DNA from: Phoebastria nigripes
Taxonomy: Eukaryota > Chordata > Aves > Procellariiformes > Diomedeidae
Direction: 5' to 3'
NCBI GenBank assembly: GCA_035582835.1
Contig: JAYKAV010002042.1
Location: 295,320-359,319 of the forward strand
DNA: 64,000 nt
The number at the start of each line of letters is the position of its first letter. The first letter of the stretch is position 1. The notes beneath the pieces are model-generated. The model was not told where the DNA came from. It saw nothing but the letters and a program-made list of their open reading frames with translations, and searched no databases. This document shows, piece by piece, positions 1 through 11,462 of the stretch. Both the position numbers and the translations under genes were made by a program.

Positions 1-328
1 TGGCTTAAGGAGGAGACATCAAAGTTACTTTGGTTTTGGTCTTGGTTGTGCTTAGCTTGAGCTGGCAGTGGTTCACCCAAGATGAAGTGTTAGAAAGCCA
101 TTCAGATATACAGAAGTGGAATGTGATCATTTGAGTATGAAGAACAGCTATGAATATGTGTCGTCAGGATTGGAGTGATAATTGAAACTTTCTAAATGGA
201 GAAAGTTACCCAAGGACAGGGAAAGAGCTAGTCAGCTTTTTCCTTGAGGGCTAGAAGAAAAATTAGAGTCTTCAAGTTACAAAAAGCTTGAATGTTTTAA
301 GACTTCATGTATGTTTGATTTCTTTTAG

Positions 329-475
329 ATGCAAGCAGAAAAAGGATCTGAATGGTCAGACTCTATGTCATGTCTTATGAAGAAACTGGAACAGTTGAAT
401 TTAGATATTGAAGAAGCTCTGAGTGCTGGCTCTTCTCCCTCCAGTACTCCTTCTACCCAAAGGCACAAGCAACTG
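329..475 (+). CDS. Internal exon of an unidentified plus-strand gene (49 codons)
   Basis: A pyrimidine-rich acceptor (tttgatttcttttag) precedes base 329 and a consensus donor (gtaagaatg) follows base 475. The 147-nt segment is open and phase 0 at both ends. It begins MQAEKGSEWSDSMSCLMKKL; the ATG is probably just the first exonic codon and not the initiator, because it directly follows the acceptor AG. The first half is charged and could be helical (KKLEQLNLDIEEAL); the second is Ser/Thr/Pro-rich and probably disordered, ending QRHKQL. I do not recognise the family. The next exon at 5165 is also phase 0 and continues the frame. Gene start and upstream exons lie outside the window. Confidence 0.62.
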
Positions 476-583
476 GTAAGAATGTGTGTGTCGTATGATA
501 CGTTTTCTAACGTTTAGCTATCAGATGCTCATCAAGCCATGGTTTTCAGATCTGGTTGTGTTTCTGGATAGGCTGAGGAGCTC

Positions 584-651
584 AGAATCATAGAACCATA
601 GAATCATTAAGGTTGGAAAAGACCTCTAAGATCATCGAGTCCAACCGTTCA
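584..651 (-). mobile_element. CR1 LINE 3'-end fragment
   Basis: The plus strand carries agaatcatagaaccatagaa and then a ggttggaaaagacctctaag block. This is the reverse complement of the avian CR1 3' terminus, where ATTCTATG-type octamers end the element. Only about 70 bases remain, so it is a 5'-truncated minus-strand copy. The octamers are imperfect, suggesting moderate age. Confidence 0.8.
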
Positions 652-2489
652 GGTTCAAGGATGAAGTAAGTTACAGTTTTCACTCAATAATAACGAAATC
701 TCATGAACTGCTTAGACAACTAATGGCTAAATAAACAGAAGTGTCATAGGATGAAACTTGTAAATTTTCTGTCAATATGGCTTAAAATCATTAAACACCT
801 TTTTAGAGGGGAATTTGAATGCAGATGATTGCATTTGATAGTTTTTCAGGATAGAATATTGTAAATTTAAAGTTCCAGTGCTAGCCTATTTACACTTGTT
901 ATATTTATTTAAAGACATAACAGCAAGAGAGACACTGTGTATCTTCATTAAGAGTTGAATTAATATTTTTGTTTCTTTATTTTATCTGAATATTTGCTTT
1001 AGAGTTGCATTCCTCTAGTTAACAATATTTTGTTGTGGCAGGTGTCATCAGTTGATGACACACAATTTCCCAAGCTTTTATTTTGAGGGCAAATGGGATT
1101 AAGGAGCAATGATATTATTTTAGTAATTTTTGAATAAGCAAGGTTTTTTACAGAAGCAAGTAACTGGAGAGTGAACAGCGTGAAAAGTAGGAGTGTTTGT
1201 TCTCTGCTTTAGGCTATGATTAAAGTCAGTTCTTAAGATAGAGTTGTTTGGATTTGCAGCTCTGAATGTTAGCACTGGCTTGAAATTCCTGGAAGGTGAG
1301 CTTGTTTGAATGCTTTTGCTGTCACTGCTGTTTCAATGCTGCTTCATTTTGTAAAAGTAAATCTTTAAGTAAGTGTCTGTGCGGATCACAGTGTAAATGT
1401 TCGTGTCTCTCAAGGTGGGATGTTCAGAATCTTGCATCTCGATGTTGCGCTTTGCAGTATGCATTTTCATATTCTGCAGAGAGAGTGTTAGTAACAGAGT
1501 GGCCATGACTGCCTCTCATTTCTTACTTACTGTACATGTCAGCAAGTCAGAACCAGGTCTGTCCAACTGAATTAATTTCATCATTAACTTGTCTATTAAT
1601 GGACAGTGTTCTGTCTTCTTGTAGGAGACTGCTTAATGTCTTCTGTCAAAATGTGGTGGCAGTGTAGTCTGCTTTTCTGCTTGAAAGTGAAATCCAAGCC
1701 GTCAGAGTTTAAGCACTTGCTGTTGTGAGGCAGTCTGGTTTTGGTAACCAGTGATCCAAACACCTGTGATTTTTATGGCTGTGCCTGTTCTACTAAGGCA
1801 AAAACCATGGTTTGGTTAGGCATCATTCTTCTTCCATGATGACTTGAACATCATAGGACACTGGACTTAAAATCCGTTGCTGGAGCGTTCAGTGAAGGGC
1901 ATGTAGACAGCAGAAAAACAAATCCAAACAGGCAATGTTTTCAAATGCCCTTTGATACATAAGAACAACATCAAAAGTGGTTGCATAGAGAATGCCAACA
2001 CCAGCATCCCAGATGCTTGCACTTCTCTTACTGAAGCATAGTGGCAAGACATCTTCTGAGTACAGAGGCTAGGACTTTGGGCACAGCCTTCTTCCTGGGA
2101 CATATTCCCCCACCAAAAGCCTGTGCTAGTGATACAGAGCTGGTCATGCTTAATATGCAGATAAAACGTACCTCCAAGCCAGTCTCACTGGTCTTGGCAC
2201 ACTTGTTTCCCTTACCGATAGTTGCATCTGTTTGGATAAATCCAAGAAGATTTCAACAATGTTTCTAACATCCATGCCAAAATTACCATTTTCCTCAATA
2301 TGATATTTGAGTAGTTACATTCCTCTTTATCAGGTCACTACTTCTTCCTATTTTGAAGCAGGAGAGCTTGCTTCATTTTAATTGTCTGTGGACAGGCAAA
2401 AATGGTGTGAATCAGCCACATTTTTATTGTGGCCTTATTTGGCAGACTGGAAATGTCCTTTAAACCTCCAAGAGCCAATTTCATTACAG

Positions 2490-2615
2490 GAGCTGGAGAG
2501 GTCATTTAACACAAAGGTCTTCCTGATGAGACCAGCAAGATCAGAGCGAGAAAAGAGTCAGGGACAATCTGTTGTGGAACTGATGATGGGACGCCCTTTG
2601 CTGTCTTCTGCAAAG
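2490..2615 (+). CDS. Candidate additional or alternative exon (42 codons)
   Basis: The acceptor ccaatttcattacag has only a weak pyrimidine tract; the donor after base 2615 is AAG|gtattt. The 126-nt segment is exactly 42 codons and phase 0 at both ends, so it would insert between the exons at 329-475 and 5165-5299 without shifting frame. It starts ELERSFNTKVFLMRPARSER and is charged; I do not recognise it. The frame is also open for over 100 bases upstream, so this could instead be an old coding relic or chance ORF. Splice strength is modest and no homology is claimed. Confidence 0.3.
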
Positions 2616-5164
2616 GTATTTGTAGTCAAACCATTTCTGAACAAGGGAATCATCTGCACTAATTTAAACATTTAAGAATAATTTGCCTCAAAACGGGTTG
2701 ACCTTAGTCTTCCCGTATAGTCAAAGAAGCAAAATACATCCTCCTAAATCTCTCCATTAATTTACTGTGAAGAAATAGATTTTGAAAATCTCAAAATGAC
2801 AGTTACAGCGGAAAAAATGAACAAACTCTTGTTTTCATACAAGTTGTATGAGTAATTTATCTTCTAACAATTAATCCCATTTGGTACATATTTCTTATTA
2901 CAGTTTGTAATTTGTTCCACACGTATCGCATGTTTTATTCTTGTCACTCACAATGAAACTTGAATAGGAAGAAGGATCTATCTCAGGCATATGTTTACTA
3001 GTAACTGTGTAAATTTGGCTTCTATAAAGTGATGAACCACTTACGGGTTCTTCATATGTTTTTATCCTATTTCGATTATATAAACTGGGAACTGACGCAA
3101 GAAATTACGATTGGAAAGGATTTGGGGTGAAGTGCTCACAGATGCAAGGCCAACTTGTAGATCCGAGGTCTCAGAAGTACGTGACTACTGTATGAGTGGC
3201 AACATGTTTGGTGGAGCTGCTGCTCTGAAAATTGGTCTCTTGAGGGTGTGGGCAATTTTTAACAGATGACAGCATATTTATTTTGTTATGGCAGATGCTG
3301 TGTCTCAGGAATACATTCTGTAATTTAATCACTGGGTTGAGCCAGTTGGTTTTCTACTGAAGGATTTTTTAATCTGTTCATGGAAGTATCTCTTGGATAT
3401 TTTATTATTCTTTACATTTTCCTGTTCTGAAGATATCCGTCATTAATAATACTCCATATGTCCATTGGACAAAAATTTTGCAGGAAGAAGTCTAAATATT
3501 TGCTAGTAAAATGAACTGGGTGAATAAATGTTATGGGACTTACTGGGTGAGAGTAGGAGGTCTTGTAGTATTTTGGTGAACAAATTTAAGGTATTTTCCA
3601 AAACATAATAACTTTTAGAAAAATGCTAAGAGGTTTAACTTCCCTTGGTCAGTCTTCTGTGTAAACTGCAAGTTACTGCTGGTCATTTTTTTATTGGGAA
3701 ATAGCATTGGGCAGTAGCAGTGGCTGGATGACTCCGTATCTGATCCAGAAAAGGTATAAAAAAATTAACTGGCATCAAATTATTTTCTGAAACATTCTCT
3801 CACNAATGGTATAAATACATGCTATAAGTACAAAAAACTGGGCTATCTGAATGTACTGACAGCAAAACTGCTAGCTTCGGAAAACTGCAATTAATAGTAC
3901 TGCTCCTCTAAAACCTGTACCTTTCCTATGAAAAGAAGTCTTTCTTGGCAATATAGAAGGAGGTACTTTGTAAATGAGATAGCAGAGATAAAACAGTCTT
4001 GCTGTAAACAGTGTGTTTCACTGTTGTTTAATGTATCTGCTTCATTGCCATTTGATGTCTAGTACTCAGTTTCAGTACAGAAAAAACAGCAGATCTGAAG
4101 AATGGGAATCACGTTTTTCAGTTTTAGTCCTTTATCATTCATGGATAGTGACACAGAAATCCCGTCTGATTATAATNACCCTGTCTTCTATTAGAGATAC
4201 GACTTTCATTGAACAAAATTTTGCCTTTAACTTACACATTCTCTTAATTCCTTTGCAATAGTGTATTATTGTCAAACTTTTTGGGGCCACGTACTGATTC
4301 TTTTGTCAGTTTTGCAAAGCCTCCTCATTTTACAGCCATAAAAATATATACTACCTGGGAACTAGGCAGTTGCCGTTAAAGACCAGCAGCAAATTTGTCC
4401 TCTTGTGAAGGGAAGCAGCCAGAAAATGGGCTGATTTTGATTGATTGTACCCAACAGCTTGGGACTGCTCTGCAGTGCACCCATGATCCTGGTTCCCTGA
4501 TTGTTCCCAGCACGGATGCTGCTGGATTGCAGCACGGCTTGCTCCTTGCTCACACACGTCGTTGTTCTTTTGAGGTAAACCAGGATACGTGGGGGAATGT
4601 TGTGCAGTTGGTCCCTTCCTGGCATTGCATTCAGTGTGGCCAGGTACACGTGGGCGCAGAGTTAGGACATGCCTCTTCTAAAAAATGGTGTGGGAGTGGA
4701 GCAATTGAGTGAGATCTCCCCAGGTTTGGGGGACAAGGTAAAGTGGATTTGGAAAGTTCAGTGTCTGTGATTTGAAAATGGGAATTTGCTGGGTCTCTGT
4801 TTAACATGAAATAAAGTGAAAATATAGTTTTATATAATTTGAATAAAACCATTTCTCTTTCTAAGGTAGAGGTGATTCAGTTCCTTGATATTTAGGAAGG
4901 TGTACTACTATTTATTAGTTCTCCAGTTGTGTATACTAGCTGTTAAGGAAACCACTTCACATAATATCTGGATGTCTAACCTAGCAAAATGTAAAAACGA
5001 TGCAGCGGGTGGTTTTAAGAAAAAAGACTGAGGCAAAAAGTTTACCTTACATTAGAGAAAAAAAGCTTTAAAAAGATGAAATTCCAATGTCTTTATCTTG
5101 CAGTTCACATTAAAAATATTTATGACTTGCCTTTATTTACAGGGTTTTTAAAATTCTCTTACAG

Positions 5165-5299
5165 TGCCCTGTTCAACTGGAGACAGGCTTTTATGGAGAT
5201 CATGAAAGAAAGGGATCTTGGAAAATTAGAAGAGCAGACTACCAGGATCTAGACTGTTTACCTTACCCAGTGTCAGCTGGAGCACGACCTAAAACCGAC
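5165..5299 (+). CDS. Internal exon of the unidentified plus-strand gene (45 codons)
   Basis: The acceptor tract aaaattctcttacag precedes base 5165 and a perfect gtaagt donor follows base 5299. The 135-nt segment is phase 0/0, matching the 329-475 exon. It begins CPVQLETGFYGDHERKGSWK, has the basic stretch KIRRADYQ, and ends PVSAGARPKTD. There is no signal peptide or hydrophobic segment. The composition suits a cytosolic or scaffold protein, but I cannot name the family. The strong splice sites and uninterrupted frame make this one of the two best coding calls in the window. Confidence 0.65.
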
Positions 5300-6329
5300 G
5301 TAAGTAGCTATAGCATTATTTACAACATTCTCTGACTCTCAGGTTCAGTAACCTCAAAATTTACTATTTATCATTAAAATTGTCCTTGCGTTTCTTCAAA
5401 GTAATTTGTTCTGCAACTATTGCTCTGTACAGCAGAGTCTGGTTTGCAAAAGAGGTATAGATAAAAGTTAAGTCAGTCTTCAGTGAGACTCTAGGGCTGT
5501 GGGATTCATCCAGCCTGATTTTAGATAACTCTAGTGAAGACTACTACATCTGACCAAGTCACTTGGACTGCCTTTACACTCAATGGAAAGCAATGGGCAT
5601 TTCTAAAGAGTAATTAATCTCATCTGGAGGTTAGATGTGATGGATTCCAGGCATCAGATCAACTACTGCATCTTTTTCTTCATTGCTTATTTTAGAATTA
5701 GTCTCTTAGGATTTTTAACTTGGATGTTGGTTAGGCCCAATTCAGGGTGGATTCCACCCTGCATTCTCTGTAAGCAGAAGTGTTCAGCTCTGGAGGTTTG
5801 GTTAAGCCCTGTTTCTAACCAATAATAGCAATATTTATTTTGGGTTTTTTTACAAGGTGATGCTGCAGTCTGCAATCGAGGTCTGTTAAAATCTATCAGA
5901 GGGTTTTCTCAAAAGGCTTTGATTCACTTCCTCAATAGCTAAATGTAAGCTATTTTAGGATGAGTGTCTTGATTCCGATATGCAGATGGTTTTGCCTCTC
6001 AGTTTTAAATTACTTGGGTGCCAGCAGTGTCCATGATCATCACACAACATGAAAATGGCTGCACCGGATTGAATCAAAGGTACTTATAGTCCGGTATCCT
6101 TTCTTTGGCAGTGGTCAACGTTGGATGTTCAGGAAAGAAGTGTAAGAACCGGGTAAGCAGATAGTAAGCCATCTCAGCTTCCTTTGAGGTATTTATCATG
6201 CAGACACATTGAAGCCAGACACTATATAGCAGTTTTGTAATTAATAGCCCCCAAGGGTCTTTTTTGCCACTAGTTGTGTCTTTTGTATTCATTTGTATTC
6301 ATTTGTTCTTTTGCTATTCAAAGCATCTT
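5300..6329. other. Intronic DNA with no recognised feature
   Basis: Begins with the GTAAGT donor of the preceding exon. AT-rich sequence with short ORFs on both strands that look like chance. A 10-base direct repeat (tgtattcatt) occurs twice near 6290. I see nothing else. Confidence 0.5.
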
Positions 6330-7150
6330 GTAGCAATGAGTTCCAAAGTTTAATTGTGGAGTATGTGAAAAGACACTTATTTCTTGTTGTAAGTTTGCTA
6401 CTGGATTATTAATTTGGCTGTAATTCTTGTACTGTGAAAAACTGAATCTTAGGAATCTTGTAGGAAGCAGGAACCCCTGAGACTGGGGTTTTTTTTCAGT
6501 GTGTCTGACTGTATTTATTGGAATTGAATTTTATCTGCCTGTTTATCTTATGCTCATTCAAGCATCATGAGGTCCTTTTGCAGCAATTGGCAGTCAGTTT
6601 TTGGTTTTATTAGCCTCTGTAATTTAATATCATCAAAAAACTCTGTCCCTTTTTATTCCTCCATTTTCCAGATCATTTATGAGTGTATTGAACATGTATC
6701 AGACTGTCAGGTAATATCCGTCCACTGTAAAAGAAAGCAACCAATTATTCCTAACCTTTTTTTTCTCTTTTAGTTAGCAATGAAAAGACATTTTTATTTC
6801 TTGACGTCTTTTTTGTTTTTCCTCCTTGACAGCACAGTCTGAGTCTGATAGATAACTTAATCAGAAGCTTTTTGAAATGGAAGTACATTGTATCAGCCAA
6901 ATCACCCATATCTGCATGATCATTCAAAGAACTTGTCGAGATTACTGAGACATGGCCTCCANTGCTTCCCTGTTAGCCTGTGTTACTATCCGTGTGTTTA
7001 TTCTGTTCTTAAGCATACTTTCCAGTAATTTTCTGCCATGCACATCAGTTCTACTAGCATCTCTTCCACAGATAGCTTCAGAGGCATTTTCAAATATTGG
7101 CATCGCATATGCCACCCTCCATTTCTGTGATCCCAAAGCCAATAGATTTT
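6330..7150 (-). mobile_element. Ancient CR1/L3-like LINE relic (RT region and 3' part)
   Basis: Read on the plus strand, the text follows the antisense of an old CR1/L3-type LINE: a caatgagttccaaagtttaat block, then gatcatttatgagtgtattg and attgaacatgtatca, then a segment near 6900-7100 resembling the upstream RT region. The matching minus frame is broken but keeps a 66-codon open piece at 6942-7142. There are many substitutions and no intact ORF, so it is inactive and much older than the CR1 copies at 29.5, 35-36 and 50 kb. The subfamily assignment is from memory of such repeats and is approximate. Confidence 0.55.
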
Positions 7151-10100
7151 AGCAATAATTACACATTAAGTCAGTAGCTCAGCAGTTCTCTTTCTCCTGA
7201 TGAGGTGCTTATTTCAAGTTATCTATGCAATTTTGATTAAAGCAAAATCTATTATATTAAAGGTATCTTTAAAGCTGTCATACTGTTCATCTACCAAAGA
7301 ATGATATGCATGCCACCATACAAATTCTGTATTTCATTAAATGAGCCTGGTCCTGTTCATTGAAATGGAAATTTGAAGGTGGGCTCCACTTGCTTACTAA
7401 TTGAAAACATTATTGTCTTCCCACCAGCTATTTTCTTTCCTTAGAAAATAAGCTTGCAGTTTTCCATTTCTGCAAAAGCACAAAGATTTGTTCTGATTTG
7501 TCGCTTGTTCTAGTTGGAATAGATAGTAGAATTCAGTAAAAAGTAAGATATTTGCCAACTTTATTTGTTTTTTACCTTGGCCAAATGTTCAGGCATGTAC
7601 AAGTATCGTTGCTTAACTGCCTTCCCACTAGTACTATGTAAATATTTTTGAAGTGATGTTGCAGTAATACTGTTGTTTGGCTAGAAGTGTGTAGGAGAGA
7701 AGGCAGAGAAAGTAACTTTTGGGTTTTTCTCTTTTCTGAAGTCTACATTTCTCTTTTCTTTCCTGAAATTCAGGAAATACTAGTACAATAAATAGCAGTT
7801 CCGTGAATCTTCATCAGTACAGTCTATGTATTGTATCAAACATTTGTAATACTGCAGTAACAGCAGTGTAATACAGAAAGTACTACTGTTGCTTAGGGCA
7901 CCATTGAGTCTAGAAACCTACTGGAGGCACAGAATTTCTTTAGAAATTACTGGGCTGGTTTTTGAATTGGCCAGTGCTTTAAATTAGGAATAAATGTTGA
8001 AACTGGGTGTTTGCAAATTTCATTCAGGAGGGTAGATCGTTTTACTTCCTTCAAAGTGTTGCTTTTGGTTGTATGTGCTATATTTCAGGCAAATACAAAT
8101 AATGCCATGTCTAGCTCCAGGCACGCAGTCTGCTTGAGTTTATCGTGTCTCTCCAATACCCGAATTTTCACTGCTTATTCCTTAAGATACAGACTTTTCC
8201 ATATTTTTTAAAAAGGGCATGCCAAAGTTACTGTTATTACAGGAAAGGGGATGGATCCAAATGACAAAAGGCCTAATTCTTTCTGTGTCATACCTAGGTT
8301 GCATCCGTTTGACTCCCGTGATCCAAGTAGTATAATACNTAACTTGGGAGTAACACAGAGCTAAATCAGACACGTTGTATTTTGATGAGCTAGTTTTTCT
8401 TCTCTTCCAATTTTTTTATGAGTCAGGAGGTCAAAAAGAGCTTATCTGTCTCCACTCCCCAGGACCTCATATACCCAGGCATTTAGAGAACCAAATACTC
8501 CATAACTTCTTGAGATTAGCAAATATAGCGGAGAAGACCAATGTTAGAAATAGCAGGGATGCTGTAATTCAGGAATAATATGCAGAGAATTATGCAGGAC
8601 ACAGTTGTTCAAATCTCAATACAAGGCAGTGATGTTAGCTGCACACTTTCATGGATACCAACTAGACTGACAGCTTAAAAGGTGCAATGAAGGTTTCTNT
8701 GGCAAACTTGTGTCACAGTAGGTATTCTGTTTATATGCCTTTAAAAGATGACTCACACTTGTTACAACATTTTGATAGAATAATAGTGAAAATCATGGTT
8801 TTAGGGCAATGATGTGTCATGTCATGTCTTCCCTCCTTCCTTCCCCACAAAAAGTTGCTTCACTGAAACATTATTAGTGAGGTACTAAAGGAAATATGTA
8901 CCTAAGGTGGTAGGGAAGTCTGAAAGACAAACAGCAAAGTTTCACCTGACAAATGCTGGCATTTGTACGTCTGTGTCTACATCATAGACATTCCATTAAT
9001 GGAGAGAAAAAAGCATTTCTCCAGCAAGGTCCATCTCACCCTGAAGTCGTCGTCTGACTGTAGGTCACCTGGTTGAAGTGCTTTGTGCCCCCAAAGTGCT
9101 GATGTTGGTTGTTTGAGTATTTGAAGAGGCTGGAGTGACTGGCTGAGGCATAGGTGCTTAGAGCTGGGTGAGCTAAATCCCTCCCGTGGTGTGTAAGTTA
9201 TGATCTGGCATTTGATGGGCAGTGCCTGCCTCTCCATGCACTGAGCAGAGGAAACTTTGAGACCCAGATGGTCAAACTTACAAGTCTAATACCAGGTGAT
9301 GTAAAAACCCCATCAGTAAACACAATATCCTCTGCAGTATGCACTCTGTGAATTAGTAAGGAAACAAAACTTTATATATTGGTAACGAGGTGGGCTTTTT
9401 CCTTTATCTGTGGTAAGTCTGCTTTTATGTTTTCTTTTTAAGTACAGTTGATGAGCAGAGTTTTGATTTCTCATGCTTTGGTTCCACAGATAGCTTGAGT
9501 TCATTAAACCAAGAGGGCTAAAATCAATCATTTTATAGGTTTCGGGCTTGTTTTAACCTGGATTCTTGGTCTGGTTCATTGCTCAGCCACATGAATATGT
9601 AGGCTGGTGCAAGAAAGGGTCAGAGTGGCTGGAGATGAGACAGGGTGAATTGCTTCTTTCACCATCAGTGCCAGCTTCTGATAGCTTAAGCTGTTTGTAG
9701 AACTATAGTTTATCTGTGCTAAGCCGCTTGATACAGAAAATGGGAAGCAAAACAGTGCCTTGTAACCCACATGACTGAAAAGTGTTTGTGATTCTTTTAA
9801 GAAGATATTATTATTTTTTTTTCTGAGAAACGCTATTTGATGCTATAAACAGTGTCTCAGAGTTTAGGTCAAAGGTTCCAGAGATGTCTGATATCTTCTG
9901 ACATTGTTTAGAAATGTAAAACTAATAATACCGCAATCTATGACTGTAGTAGTCATTATCTCTCTGTAGGCAGTGTGATGCCTGCCTGACCCTCTGACAT
10001 TGTTTGAGGCCAGAGAAATTCAAAAGTAAAAACAACTGAAGGAAAATCAGATTCATTGTGTTTCTCATGCACTACTTGTTCAGTATTGCTGCCCCTGGAC

Positions 10101-11048
10101 CAGCGGGGATCAGAGATTATTCCATTAGTGAGCATGTGTGACACGTCTTTTATCAAATACCTGCCAACGTCCAGTGCAGAAGGAAGTTATAATGTGACAA
10201 CTCATAACAGTTTGTATTTCTACTAAGCACTCTGTCGGAATTTGAGGATCTTAAAGTATTTACAAACCCTAGGCTGATCCTTCATTTCTCCATGAAACAT
10301 GTAAGCAGAGTCTTCATTTTACATCCGAGATTAGAAGATAAGTGTATATAGCCTGACTCTGAAGTAAGTTTCACACTCTATCACTGCTGGATGCGGTCAT
10401 AAATTTATCAGTTCATGGTACAATTTACAGCAGCAGTTACATCCATTATCTAGTAGGGTGTGTTTCCCTAGGTGAAGATTAGGCAGATCATGCTTTACTC
10501 TGACCTTGCCCCCCATTGACCAAGTTGATAGTAAAGCCCTGAGAAGACTTGTGCAACCTTTCAGCAAAGATTTCTTACCTCAGAGAGCTCTCTGCCCGTT
10601 CTGTTGTTGGGCCACTTTGTACAACCCACAAAGTGCAAGAAGATGAAATAAGAAGCCTAGACCTGAGTGAGGGAGACTTAGTGTTCGACGCTTCATTTTC
10701 TCAAAGAAAGGGTGTGCTTGAAGAGACAATTATTTGGCTTTGTTGGAGCTGAAGATTTCTGTCTATACTTCAGCTGCTTGTATGAGTAGCATAGCTCAGG
10801 CAGATAAGAGATGCAAAAATCTTTGTAGAAATTAGGTCCTCATTGACTTTCTACAAGTCATACTGGTTGGTTGCAGCATGGTCAAGAGCAGAATCTATAC
10901 ATAATCCTAGGCCTGTGGTTTTGCCTCCAGACCATCCTTCCTCATAAAGAGTGCTAACTCTTTGTTCCCATTCTTGCAAAACCGAATTTCAAACTGTGTC
11001 ATTTAGTCACGTGAATTGCTTTCCTGTGTATCCTTAATGTTGATATTA
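7151..11048. other. Non-coding DNA with no recognised feature
   Basis: AT-rich single-copy-looking sequence. Open frames are short, occur on both strands and lack convincing paired splice sites. Segment 10575-10730 reads as protein-like on the plus strand, but I see no good donor. Several single N bases occur. No repeat family is recognised. Confidence 0.45.
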
Positions 11049-11462
11049 TCATGTCAGCAAATTAGCTCTCCAGTATAGATAGATGCAGGTAGCCTGAAAC
11101 ATCATCTTTGCAGAATTTTTCTTCTTGCTTTCAGTACCTAATACAACCAGTATCCCGCTGGGACAGAGGCATGGTGAAATAGTCAGGTAAAGTGACCCAC
11201 TCTGCTTCCAGCTGTACCCTGTTATGGTGGACTTTCTCGCCTCTGAACAGGATGGCTGCCTTTCCATTCCTCCCCTGCTCTGCCCGGACAGTGAGGAGAT
11301 TACCCTTCTTGCCCAGGAGCACTCTAGACTCGCAGGCATTTCTGAGACGATCAAGTGCTCCTGAAAGACAGAATCTTCCCCACTTTGAGATGAACTAGTT
11401 TCTTGGTAGTAGAGGAATTCATTGTCCCAGGAAAAGCCTGTACCAGCTCCAGGAAAAAACAA
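11049..11462 (-). other. Unexplained 137-codon minus-strand ORF
   Basis: The minus strand is open from ATG at 11462 to a stop at 11049 (137 codons), unusually long for this window. A second minus frame over 11131-11322 is also open and starts MLLGKKGNLLTVRAEQGRNG, which looks more protein-like. A splice-acceptor-like tract (gattctgtctttcag) lies on the minus strand just before the second frame. I recognise neither product. Possibilities are a decayed processed pseudogene, a minus-strand exon, or chance in a locally GC-richer stretch. No promoter or polyadenylation signal ties it to a gene. Confidence 0.25.

Larger units (their letters stand above)
476..5164 (+). other. Intron between the two left-hand exons
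   Basis: Starts GTAAGA and ends TTACAG. It is AT-rich and mostly featureless. It contains a short CR1 fragment at 584-651 and one exon-like open segment at 2490-2615. Region 1860-2280 has coding-like stretches on the minus strand, broken by stops, that I could not assign. In 2616-5164 I see nothing else supportable. Confidence 0.55.

Noticed and set aside
10575..10730. Protein-like plus-strand segment (RELSARSVVGPLCTTHK)
   Set aside because: No convincing donor and only a weak acceptor; overlapping frames not tested further.
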